Below are positions 1 through 6,756 of a stretch of 64,000 bases of DNA, piece after piece (position 1 is the stretch's first letter; each line of letters opens with the position of its first letter). The notes beneath the pieces are model-generated. The model worked only from the letters and a program-made list of their open reading frames with translations. It was not told the DNA's origin and ran no database searches. The stretch spans positions 76,722 through 140,721 of the forward strand of contig CAZYHC010000008.1 of the NCBI GenBank assembly GCA_964646625.1. Reading direction: 5' to 3'. The position numbers and the translations under genes were made by a program. This stretch comes from DAOULT01 sp964646625 (GTDB lineage Bacteria; Chloroflexota; Anaerolineae; CAZYHC01).

Positions 1-1422
1 GGGATGATTGCGCAACCGCCGCACGATGGCCCCACACTCCTGGCGGGCCAGGTTCAAAAAAGCCGGCCCACGAGGCAGAAGGCCGAGAAAAACGCAGGCA
101 AAAGGAAACTCCTGCCACACCATGATGCCCGCCTGGTCGCACAGGTCGTAAAAAGCCCTCTTCTCGCGCAAGCCCCCACCCCAGACCCGCAACATGTTGA
201 CGTGCGCTTTCTTTGCCAGATCGATGAGGGCCGCGTAGTCCTCCTGTCGCACCCGGCCCGGCAGCACGTCGGCTGGCACCCAGTTGGCCCCGCGAATAAA
301 CTCCCGCCGCCCGTTGAGAACGAAGGTCCAGGGTTCGGCTCCGGCGGGAGCGTTGGAGTTAGGAACCCTCTCCACAGTGCGCAGGCCAATCGTGGTGCTC
401 AGGGCATCCAGGAGGGGAGAAGTGGCCGCAGCGGGGAATAGCTGGACTTCCACCAAGTAGAGGTCAGGCCGGCCGCGATCCCAGGGCTCCCAAAAACGGG
501 GCTCCTGGATGGCAAACTCCATCTCCACCGCCTGATGGCCCTCTTCCAATGAGAGCTCGAAGTCGAAACGTTGCGCTTCCTGCTCAAAATTCTTCCCCCG
601 CACCAGGATGACCGCCTTTACCGTCTGCGCCCTATCCACATCCAACTCCAGGCTCAAGCTCACCGGCGCGTCCCCGTCCCCCGGCCCCCCGTACCGGACA
701 AACATCTCTTCGATGAAAACCGAGCGCGTCACCACGACGTAAACGTCGTCCCAGAGGCCCATCGTCCTGGCGCGGGGAGCAAAGTCCCAGCCAAAGCTCA
801 TCTGACACTTGAGGGTGGCGATCCGGTCAGGGAAAACCGGGTGAGTGCGGGGCAGAGCTTCGGCCAGCCTGGCCCAGAGTCTCTGCCAGGGGGAAAGTTT
901 GGGCCGGGGCAAACTGGCCGATCCCCAGATGCGCACCGCAATCAAGTGATCTGAACGGGTGCCTGGCACTAACGACGAACGTTCGCTGTTGCCAGGCACC
1001 CGATCTGTAATCTCGTAAACCTGCCTGGAGAACATCCCTTCGTGGCGACCCAACTCCAGGCCGTCGAAGTAGACCATAGAGATGTAATCGATGCCCTCAA
1101 AAACCAGAAAGGCCCGTTCACCCTCTTCCAGGGTGAGGGCCACCTCTTTTCCGTACCACCAATCCCAGTCATCAACCTCCTGGCTCTCCCGGTTGGCAGT
1201 GCCGTAGAAGAGGTCGGGGATACGGCCCGCGGCCATAAGATCGGAGCGCACGTTGCCAGGCACGGTAGCGGGCCACCACTCCACCACTGCCTGGTAATCG
1301 TTAGCATCGGGACAATCAACAGCCCTGCGGGGGACACGCCCCAAACGCCAGTCGGAACCGTTCAGATCCAGAACTGTTCGTTGTTTCGTTCGCTGTTTTC
1401 GTGGGGTCATGTTGGGTGACAT
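1..1422 (-). CDS. GH2 beta-mannosidase-type glycoside hydrolase, 5' part (runs off left edge)
   Basis: First 474 codons of a family-2 glycoside hydrolase. Read from ATG 1422 (a second in-frame ATG is at 1410), the frame is open to base 1, so the rest of the barrel is outside the window. An N-terminal sandwich with the usual VPGNV strand near residue 52 and an Ig-like domain lead into the TIM barrel, marked by GANWVPADVLPGR, VNMLRVWGGG and MVWQEFPF. These are typical of beta-mannosidases, which remove terminal beta-mannose from oligosaccharides. The catalytic Asn-Glu pair is not visible. No signal peptide is seen, so a cytoplasmic enzyme is inferred. The start lies 1 nt after the stop of the upstream lipoprotein gene, suggesting coupled translation. 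Odd point: residues about 141-155 are encoded by a palindromic REP element. Specificity (mannoside versus galactoside or glucuronide) is inferred from motif style only. Confidence 0.85.
   Translation of the reverse strand, partial: MSPNMTPRKQRTKQRTVLDLNGSDWRLGRVPRRAVDCPDANDYQAVVEWWPATVPGNVRSDLMAAGRIPDLFYGTANRESQEVDDWDWWYGKEVALTLEEGERAFLVFEGIDYISMVYFDGLELGRHEGMFSRQVYEITDRVPGNSERSSLVPGTRSDHLIAVRIWGSASLPRPKLSPWQRLWARLAEALPRTHPVFPDRIATLKCQMSFGWDFAPRARTMGLWDDVYVVVTRSVFIEEMFVRYGGPGDGDAPVSLSLELDVDRAQTVKAVILVRGKNFEQEAQRFDFELSLEEGHQAVEMEFAIQEPRFWEPWDRGRPDLYLVEVQLFPAAATSPLLDALSTTIGLRTVERVPNSNAPAGAEPWTFVLNGRREFIRGANWVPADVLPGRVRQEDYAALIDLAKKAHVNMLRVWGGGLREKRAFYDLCDQAGIMVWQEFPFACVFLGLLPRGPAFLNLARQECGAIVRRLRNHP
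958..1000. repeat. REP-like palindrome inside the GH2 coding sequence
   Basis: The arms GGTGCCTGGCA and TGCCAGGCACC match the intergenic REP family found elsewhere in this window. The 20-nt centre is itself nearly palindromic around CGAACGTTCG and resembles a stretch at about 47195. The element keeps the GH2 frame open and encodes the run VPGNSERSSLVPGT between the N-terminal sandwich and the Ig-like domain. Confidence 0.8.
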
Positions 1423-1423
1423 A

Positions 1424-2290
1424 CTACAATTGTCGAAATCGGCGCAGGCGAGCGAAGAGCCACTTTAGCACGTCCTCGACGAAGGGCAGGCCCAGAGCCC
1501 CACCCACCACCGAGCCGAGAACGCCCAAGATGTCGGCCTGGAATACGTTGAGGCCGAAGGAGGTGTGCACCGAGACGGAAAAGGTGTCGCTCCAGACCTG
1601 TTGCTCGCTAACCCTGGTCTCGGAGCCCGCTTCCCTGGGTTCCCAACGCAAAGCCAGGCTCAGATTAAGCTTGTGCTCGCCCGACTCCCTGGGCTTGATG
1701 CTCCAGCGCCAGACGTTGGGCTGACCCGGCAAGACTTCCTGGGGAACAGGCTGGGGCGGGTCTATCTCGAAGTTGATGGAACTCAGGGCGGGCACCGCGT
1801 ATACCCAGTAGCGGCGGAATTTCTCTTCCGGTATGGGCACCACCGCAGTAGCCTCCACCTCGTGTCCTTCTTCCTCCACTACCGGCACGTAGCCACCTTC
1901 GGGGCTGGGGATGAAAGCCAGGCGGAGCACCTCAGAGTTGCCCAGGCGCATGCGGGGCGGCCATTCCACCTCGACGATGCGCTGTTCGATGGCCTCCGGG
2001 GTGGGGGTGGCTTCTGGTGGGGCAGGTGGCCTCCCCGGCGGTGGAATCTCTTTCGTGCCCTCAGAAGGCGGAGTGGGCTGTGGCGCCATCGGGGGAGGAG
2101 CCGTGGGCGTAGCGGCAGGCGTCGGGGTGGGTCGTGGTTCCTTCACTGTCGCCTCGACGGGAGTTTCGACGGGTTTCTCCTCAGGAGCTTCGGCAGGTGG
2201 GGGCGCGTAGTATGCAGGCGCACACCCGACAACGGCAAGCCCCAGGCCCAGCACTACCAGCAGATAAACCCACCGTTTTTTATCACCCAT
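1424..2290 (-). CDS. Lipoprotein with proline-rich linker and C-terminal membrane segment, unknown function
   Basis: Start at ATG 2290 is chosen because GAAAGGAG lies 7 nt upstream and the resulting N terminus (MGDKKRW then a hydrophobic run ending AVVGC) is a good lipoprotein signal. The longer in-frame start at 2347 would spoil it. After the lipid-anchored Cys comes a roughly 85-residue Pro/Thr/Glu-rich linker. A beta-rich domain of about 150 residues follows, then a hydrophobic segment near the C terminus (ILGVLGSVVGGALGL) and a basic tail. The family was not recognised. It lies between a small membrane protein gene (stop 2 nt upstream) and the GH2 gene, so it is probably part of a three-gene transcript. 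A surface role in a carbohydrate-handling unit is possible but not shown. Confidence 0.75.
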   Translation of the reverse strand: MGDKKRWVYLLVVLGLGLAVVGCAPAYYAPPPAEAPEEKPVETPVEATVKEPRPTPTPAATPTAPPPMAPQPTPPSEGTKEIPPPGRPPAPPEATPTPEAIEQRIVEVEWPPRMRLGNSEVLRLAFIPSPEGGYVPVVEEEGHEVEATAVVPIPEEKFRRYWVYAVPALSSINFEIDPPQPVPQEVLPGQPNVWRWSIKPRESGEHKLNLSLALRWEPREAGSETRVSEQQVWSDTFSVSVHTSFGLNVFQADILGVLGSVVGGALGLPFVEDVLKWLFARLRRFRQL

Positions 2291-2292
2291 CG

Positions 2293-2523
2293 CTAAACTC
2301 CTTTCGGCTCCATCCAAATCGCCGCCCAGCGAGGCTCGAACAACCACGACGATGGAGAGAGAGTGGAAGCAGGAGACGGGAGCGGCCTCTGCAAATCTCC
2401 GGGAGAGAGGTCATACTGCCGGGTGGTCCGATCATAAGGCAGGTTGGAATAAATCAGAAGACACAAAGAACAAAGCAGGACGATCAAACCTATACAGGCC
2501 AGGACTAATCTCGTTTTTGACAT
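2293..2523 (-). CDS. Small single-pass membrane protein, hypothetical
   Basis: 76-residue ORF with a strong GGGAGGAG ribosome-binding site before ATG 2523. A hydrophobic stretch at residues 6-26 (VLACIGLIVLLCSLCLLIY) is followed by a polar tail. Its last codons contain the Shine-Dalgarno sequence of the downstream lipoprotein gene, whose ATG begins 2 nt after this stop, so the two are translationally coupled. That arrangement, plus a consensus-like promoter upstream, argues for a real gene despite its size. No family recognised. Confidence 0.65.
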   Translation of the reverse strand: MSKTRLVLACIGLIVLLCSLCLLIYSNLPYDRTTRQYDLSPGDLQRPLPSPASTLSPSSWLFEPRWAAIWMEPKGV

Positions 2524-2584
2524 CGCGCTCCTCCCTCAATCTTATGATTAAAGAGCATAGGCCAGGCAAGGCTTCTCAAAATCC

Positions 2585-2613
2585 ATTATACTACATTTGA
2601 CGCCAGAACTCAA
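2585..2613 (-). promoter_or_regulatory. Sigma70-type promoter for the small membrane protein-lipoprotein-GH2 operon
   Basis: Minus-strand TTGAGT, 17-nt spacer, TATAAT, about 60 nt upstream of the ATG at 2523. Confidence 0.65.
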
Positions 2614-2708
2614 ACGAGATATACTATTTCTGATAACACTACACTCTGCGGCCATCTCAGAAAAAGTCAGAGCAGGCCAGCAGCGTGGGTCAGCAGAAGG
2701 AGAGCAGG

Positions 2709-3284
2709 GTGCGGGTCATAGGAGGCATAGCCAAAGGACGTAAATTGCTCTCGGTGCCGGGGCAGACCACCCGCCCCATCACCGACCGGGTCAAAGAATC
2801 TCTGTTTAACATCCTGGGAGAACAGGTGGAGAATGCCCTGTTCCTCGACCTCTTCGCCGGGACAGGTGGGGTGGGCATCGAGGCCCTGAGCCGTGGAGCA
2901 CAATACGCTATCTTCGTGGAGCGCAGCGGACGGGCGGTCAAAACCATCTGGGACAACCTTAAATTGACCGGCCTGGCCGGGCGAGCAGAGGTGGCGCGGG
3001 CCGACGTTTTCCGCTTCCTGGCCGGGGAGCACCGAAAATCCGACCTGATCTACGTGGCGCCCCCGCAATACAAAGGGCTGTGGGCCAAAACTCTGATAGC
3101 CCTGGACAAAAGAAACCTGCTGTCCGCAGATGGTCTGATCGTGGTCCAGATTCACCCCAAGGAATACGTCGAGTTTGAGCTCCAAAGCCTGCTCCTCGTC
3201 GATCAGCGCCGCTATGGCAGCACCTTACTGTGTTTTTATACTCCCCTAAAGAATGAGACGGATGAGACGAGGGAGGTAGTATAA
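2709..3284 (+). CDS. rsmD: 16S rRNA (guanine-966-N2)-methyltransferase RsmD
   Basis: RsmD methylates G966 of 16S rRNA using S-adenosylmethionine. GTG 2709 is preferred over GTG 2685 because AAGGAG lies 6 nt upstream and the protein then begins with the family-typical RVIGGIAKGRKL. The methyltransferase fold shows LDLFAGTGGVGIEALSRGA (SAM-binding loop) near residue 50. The usual catalytic DPPY tetrapeptide is replaced by APPQY near residue 120. The length of 191 residues is normal. The stop is 3 nt before the GTG of the next gene, so they may be co-transcribed although the functions look unrelated. The usual partner coaD is absent. Confidence 0.88.
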   Translation: MRVIGGIAKGRKLLSVPGQTTRPITDRVKESLFNILGEQVENALFLDLFAGTGGVGIEALSRGAQYAIFVERSGRAVKTIWDNLKLTGLAGRAEVARADVFRFLAGEHRKSDLIYVAPPQYKGLWAKTLIALDKRNLLSADGLIVVQIHPKEYVEFELQSLLLVDQRRYGSTLLCFYTPLKNETDETREVV

Positions 3285-3287
3285 CCG

Positions 3288-4667
3288 GTGAAAACAAAAT
3301 TTCTGTTTCTAACCCTGATCGGGATTATGCTCCTGACAGGCTATGGGCCGCAGTGTGCGGCTCTGAGCCTCAGCCCAACGCCGACCGCTACCCCCGGCCA
3401 GACGACCCCCACCCCAGATTCCACACCCGCCAGGGCCCAGGCCGAAGTGACGGTCAGGGGCCTCCGCGTGCGCACCGGCCCCGGTATAGAATATCCGCCT
3501 CTTGGGGCGCTCAAACGGGGCGATAAAGTGGATATCGTAGGGCGGGAGGTGGTCAGCGGTTGGCTGCAAATCAGCTACGATCAGGCCGCCGACGGTGTAG
3601 GCTGGATTTCCGGCAAAGCACCCTACGTTGAGATCAGTGGTGCCCTCGAAGACGTGCCCGGCGTCAAGGCCGATCCACCGCCCCAGCTCGTGGGCCCCAC
3701 CCCCACGTCTGCCCCCGCCTCGTCGGAAATGCCCGAAAATACGCTGCCCGGTAAGCTGGTCTTCCAGACCGCTAACCAGGGCGACATATACATCATCAAC
3801 GCCGACGGCACCGGCCTGCGGCGTCTGACCGATGGGCTGGATCCCTCCTGGTCGTCCGACGGGACACGGGTGACCTTTGCCCGCTGGCGAGAACCAAAAG
3901 GCATTTGGGTCATCAACCAGGACAGCCAAGACGAACACAGGATTTTCGATTGGCCCGGCGCCAAGGCCCCAACCTTCTCGCCGGACGGAACCAAAATCGC
4001 TTTCACCCGTCAGTACGGCGGGCCTTTAAGCGACTGGACGAGACGTTACTACGTAGAAATTAACGGGGTGAAGATCGAGGTCGCCAAAATAGTGTTCCCG
4101 GCCGATCCCTGGTGGAAGCTGGGGGTGGTCAGCCCGGCAGGGGCCCAGGATTATTTCCTCGATCTGCACTGCCACGACCACAGCTATTCCCCAGACTGGG
4201 CGCCCGACGGGGAACGGATCGTCTACGCCAGCGACGTGGGGCTTTCCTTCACCTGGGAGCAAAACGCGACCGCCAAACTCACCCGTGACCCCAACGTCTA
4301 CCGCCTGACCGACTACTGGCGTGACCGCTCGCCGGTCTGGTCGCCGGAGGGGACGCGCCTGGCCTTCCAGACCTACTCCCACGACCACTACGAGATCGTG
4401 GTTATCAACGCCGACGGCACGGGCCGCACCCAACTGACCAAAAACTCGCCTCTCAACGACCGGGCCATCAACTGCGCTGCTCCGGCCTGGTCACCCGATG
4501 GGACACATATCATTTACCTGACGGACGAGAAGGGCCTCCAGGAATGGGAACTCTACATCATGAACGCCGACGGCCGCGACCAGCGGCCCCTGTTCCAAAC
4601 GGCCCTGGCAGGGATCAAGATTCAATACGACAACGTTGATGAGCGGGTTGTGGACTGGACATACTGA
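3288..4667 (+). CDS. Exported SH3b plus TolB-like beta-propeller protein
   Basis: 459 residues. An N-terminal export signal (residues 1-25) is followed by a bacterial SH3 domain at about 45-112 with the typical GLRVRTGPG and GWLQISY strands. A short Pro/Thr linker and a propeller of WD40-like Tol repeats follow from about 150 to the end, with repeated NADGTG and WSPDGT signatures. Such proteins sit outside the membrane and usually bind wall or protein ligands. No enzyme motif is seen. The SH3-linker-propeller part closely parallels the C-terminal half of the membrane-fusion protein at 27885-30686, down to shared phrases such as DPWWKLGVV and ERVVDW at the very end. This marks the two as paralogs. 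Starts at GTG 3288 behind a GGAGG about 12 nt upstream. Confidence 0.85.
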   Translation: MKTKFLFLTLIGIMLLTGYGPQCAALSLSPTPTATPGQTTPTPDSTPARAQAEVTVRGLRVRTGPGIEYPPLGALKRGDKVDIVGREVVSGWLQISYDQAADGVGWISGKAPYVEISGALEDVPGVKADPPPQLVGPTPTSAPASSEMPENTLPGKLVFQTANQGDIYIINADGTGLRRLTDGLDPSWSSDGTRVTFARWREPKGIWVINQDSQDEHRIFDWPGAKAPTFSPDGTKIAFTRQYGGPLSDWTRRYYVEINGVKIEVAKIVFPADPWWKLGVVSPAGAQDYFLDLHCHDHSYSPDWAPDGERIVYASDVGLSFTWEQNATAKLTRDPNVYRLTDYWRDRSPVWSPEGTRLAFQTYSHDHYEIVVINADGTGRTQLTKNSPLNDRAINCAAPAWSPDGTHIIYLTDEKGLQEWELYIMNADGRDQRPLFQTALAGIKIQYDNVDERVVDWTY

Positions 4668-4729
4668 CAAAGGGGTCTGGCCCCTGGGCGGCGCACTAAG
4701 AAAAAAATCGAGAAGGAGAGTAAGCTACA

Positions 4730-5461
4730 ATGGAACAGAACCGAAGGCATGAACCGGTCAGAAATCAACCGTTTAAATATTTCGACGTGGTGGTGGCCCT
4801 TTTCGTGGCGGTGCTCCTGATCAGCAACGTGGTCTCGGCGGCCAAGATCGTCAATCTGGGGTTGCCCATCCTGACTTTCGACGCGGGCACGCTGCTGTTT
4901 CCGGTGAGCTACGTTTTTGGCGACGTGCTGACCGAAGTTTACGGCTATCGGCGCTCGCGCAAGGCTATCTGGGTCGGCTTTTTCTGCGCTGCCCTGATGA
5001 GCCTCACTTTCATAGTGGTGAGCAAACTGCCGCCCGAAGCCGATTGGAGCAGCAGGATAGGCCAGGAGGCTTACGACAAAGTGCTGGGCTTTACCCCGCG
5101 CATTGTGCTGGCCAGTTTGATCGCCTATTTCGTCGGTGAGTTTTCCAACTCTTACATTATGGCTACAATGAAAATCCGCACCCAGGGCAAATGGCTCTGG
5201 ATGCGGACCATTGGCAGCACCCTTATCGGCGAGGGCCTCGATACCCTGTTATTCGTGCCCCTTGCTTTCATGGGCACGATGCCGGGCTACGTTTTGATCG
5301 AGATAATCATCTCCAACTACATCTTCAAGTGCAGCGTCGAGACCCTGGTCACGCCCTGCACCTACCAGGTGATCAACTTCCTCAAAAGGGCCGAGAACGA
5401 GGATTACTACGATTACAGAACAGACTTCAATCCCTTCAAAATCGAGGACAGCCTGCTTTAA
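4730..5461 (+). CDS. yhhQ: Queuosine precursor transporter, YhhQ/QPTR family
   Basis: 243-residue polytopic membrane protein with about six hydrophobic segments. It carries the DUF165/YhhQ signatures: LISNVVSAAKIV near the N terminus, FPVSYVFGDVLTEVYGY near residue 60, and a late IGEGLDTLLF segment. Family members take up 7-cyano- or 7-aminomethyl-7-deazaguanine or related precursors for queuosine in tRNA. GAAGGAG precedes ATG 4730. The stop is only 5 nt from the stop of the convergent response-regulator gene. No preQ1 riboswitch was convincing in the 62-nt leader. Confidence 0.88.
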   Translation: MEQNRRHEPVRNQPFKYFDVVVALFVAVLLISNVVSAAKIVNLGLPILTFDAGTLLFPVSYVFGDVLTEVYGYRRSRKAIWVGFFCAALMSLTFIVVSKLPPEADWSSRIGQEAYDKVLGFTPRIVLASLIAYFVGEFSNSYIMATMKIRTQGKWLWMRTIGSTLIGEGLDTLLFVPLAFMGTMPGYVLIEIIISNYIFKCSVETLVTPCTYQVINFLKRAENEDYYDYRTDFNPFKIEDSLL

Positions 5462-5466
5462 CAGGC

Positions 5467-6426
5467 TCAAGCTTGAGCGCCAGGCTCCTGGGCCTGGGCC
5501 TCACTGCTGGCCCTCTCCCCCACTTTGTTGTAGATGGCCCTCTCATCCTGCCGTCTGGACTCGGCTGCCACCTCGGTAATGCCGTGCACATCGGCGAAAG
5601 GGCCATCTTCACTGGTGGCGATGCCGACCGTCAGGCTCATCAAGGGCGCCCACTGTTCCCGTCCCCCCCGGCCCTCGACGGCCATGTAACCCCGTTGTTG
5701 ATCGTCCACAGAATAGAAAGCCTTCAACACTTGATCAAAACGCTCCACGATGTCGTTTTTTATAGCCTGCGCCCTATCAATTGCGGTGATGACAATAAAA
5801 TCGTCCTTGCCCGTATGGCCGATGAAATCGTTGGTGGTACCCAGTTCCCCGACGGTGTCCTTCAGGGCATCGGAGATGAAGGACAACACGTACTTGGCCG
5901 TCAGGAAACCATAGACTTCATTGTAAGTTTCAAAGCCCGTGATGCCGATATATAACAAGGCCCAATCGCTCTTACGTATCAGCTCTCTGAGTTGTTCTTC
6001 GATCAAGCGCCCACTGGGCAACCCCGTCCCCGGGTCGGTAGACAACTGGTAACGGGACTGACGCAAAGCGTTTTGCACCCGCAACTTCAACTCTTCAATA
6101 GAGAAAGGTTTGGTAATGTAATCATCGCCCCCTATCTCCAGACCGGTGATTCGATCATCTCGCTCACCTTTCTGAGTCAGGAAGATGATAGGAATGTGCT
6201 GGGTACGCAGATCATCGCGCAGCCGACGACACACTTCATAGCCATCGATATCTGGTAGGATAATGTCCAGGATAATTACATCAGGCAGTCTTTTGCTGCT
6301 TACCTTCAAAGCTATCCGGCCATGGGTAACCGTCCACACCTCGTATCCCTGTTTTTCGAAATAGGACCGCAGCATAAATAAGGTATCGGGATCGTCCTCC
6401 ACAATCATAATCTTGCCTTCATCCAT
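5467..6426 (-). CDS. Response regulator with C-terminal degenerate GGDEF-like domain
   Basis: 319 residues. The receiver domain (1-120) is intact: acidic pocket E10-D11-D12, phosphoacceptor D54 in LDIILPDIDG, and the switch Lys in YITKPF. A diguanylate-cyclase-like fold follows at about 130-285, but its active-site loop reads GKDDF rather than GGDEF. It probably does not make cyclic di-GMP and may act by protein contact or ligand sensing (inference). No cognate histidine kinase is adjacent; the only kinase in the window is at 57047-58453. The tail is Ala/Gln/Glu-rich. Confidence 0.82.
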   Translation of the reverse strand: MDEGKIMIVEDDPDTLFMLRSYFEKQGYEVWTVTHGRIALKVSSKRLPDVIILDIILPDIDGYEVCRRLRDDLRTQHIPIIFLTQKGERDDRITGLEIGGDDYITKPFSIEELKLRVQNALRQSRYQLSTDPGTGLPSGRLIEEQLRELIRKSDWALLYIGITGFETYNEVYGFLTAKYVLSFISDALKDTVGELGTTNDFIGHTGKDDFIVITAIDRAQAIKNDIVERFDQVLKAFYSVDDQQRGYMAVEGRGGREQWAPLMSLTVGIATSEDGPFADVHGITEVAAESRRQDERAIYNKVGERASSEAQAQEPGAQA

Positions 6427-6756
6427 CGACCCTAACTCTCTCCCTTAAGCACTCTCGCTTTAATCGCTCAGGTGTTTGGAGCCTGCTTGTCTCTGGCCTG
6501 AGGTGCAGGCTTTGCTGGCTCCAGCTATCAGTCTATACAGTCCGGCGTAGGGATCGCGCCAGGCATCCCTAATATTATACTACAGAGTTTCCAAAAAGTG
6601 AAATATTCACCCTTGACTTGGAAAAGCTTGTGATATAAAATAGCCTTGACTGCAAGCGCCACAGCGGGCTGAGGGGGAGAAGTAAATAGAGTTCGACCCT
6701 GGTAAAGCTCTTTAAACATAAATGATTATGTAAACTAAAAAGGAGAAAGGAGCACC
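6427..6756. other. Divergent intergenic region between response regulator and GH-A-like gene
   Basis: 330 nt without a convincing gene. It holds the plus-strand promoter at 6613-6641 and a possible minus-strand TATAAT at about 6570. About 130 nt of potential leader for the response-regulator gene contain a stem (AGCCTGC with GCAGGCT, about 6480-6512). Partial resemblance to riboswitch cores was judged insufficient. Confidence 0.5.
6613..6641 (+). promoter_or_regulatory. Promoter for the first GH-A/discoidin gene
   Basis: TTGACT, 17-nt spacer, TAAAAT, about 115 nt upstream of ATG 6757, which itself has a clear AGGAG site. Confidence 0.6.

Noticed and set aside
4668..4729. preQ1 riboswitch before the YhhQ-type transporter
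   Set aside because: A GGGG/CCCC stem followed by an A-run is present, but the conserved loop and the AAAAACUA tail pairing of preQ1-I are not.
6478..6570. Possible TPP or cyclic di-GMP riboswitch
   Set aside because: CCGGCGTAGGGA on the plus strand resembles the TPP 3' core, and a minus-strand GCAAAGCC resembles GEMM, but the remaining conserved parts and pairings are missing and the neighbouring genes do not support the TPP case.
6528..6719. 63-codon minus-strand ORF between the response regulator and GH-A-like gene
   Set aside because: No ribosome-binding site or recognisable sequence, and it overlaps the promoter of the divergent gene.
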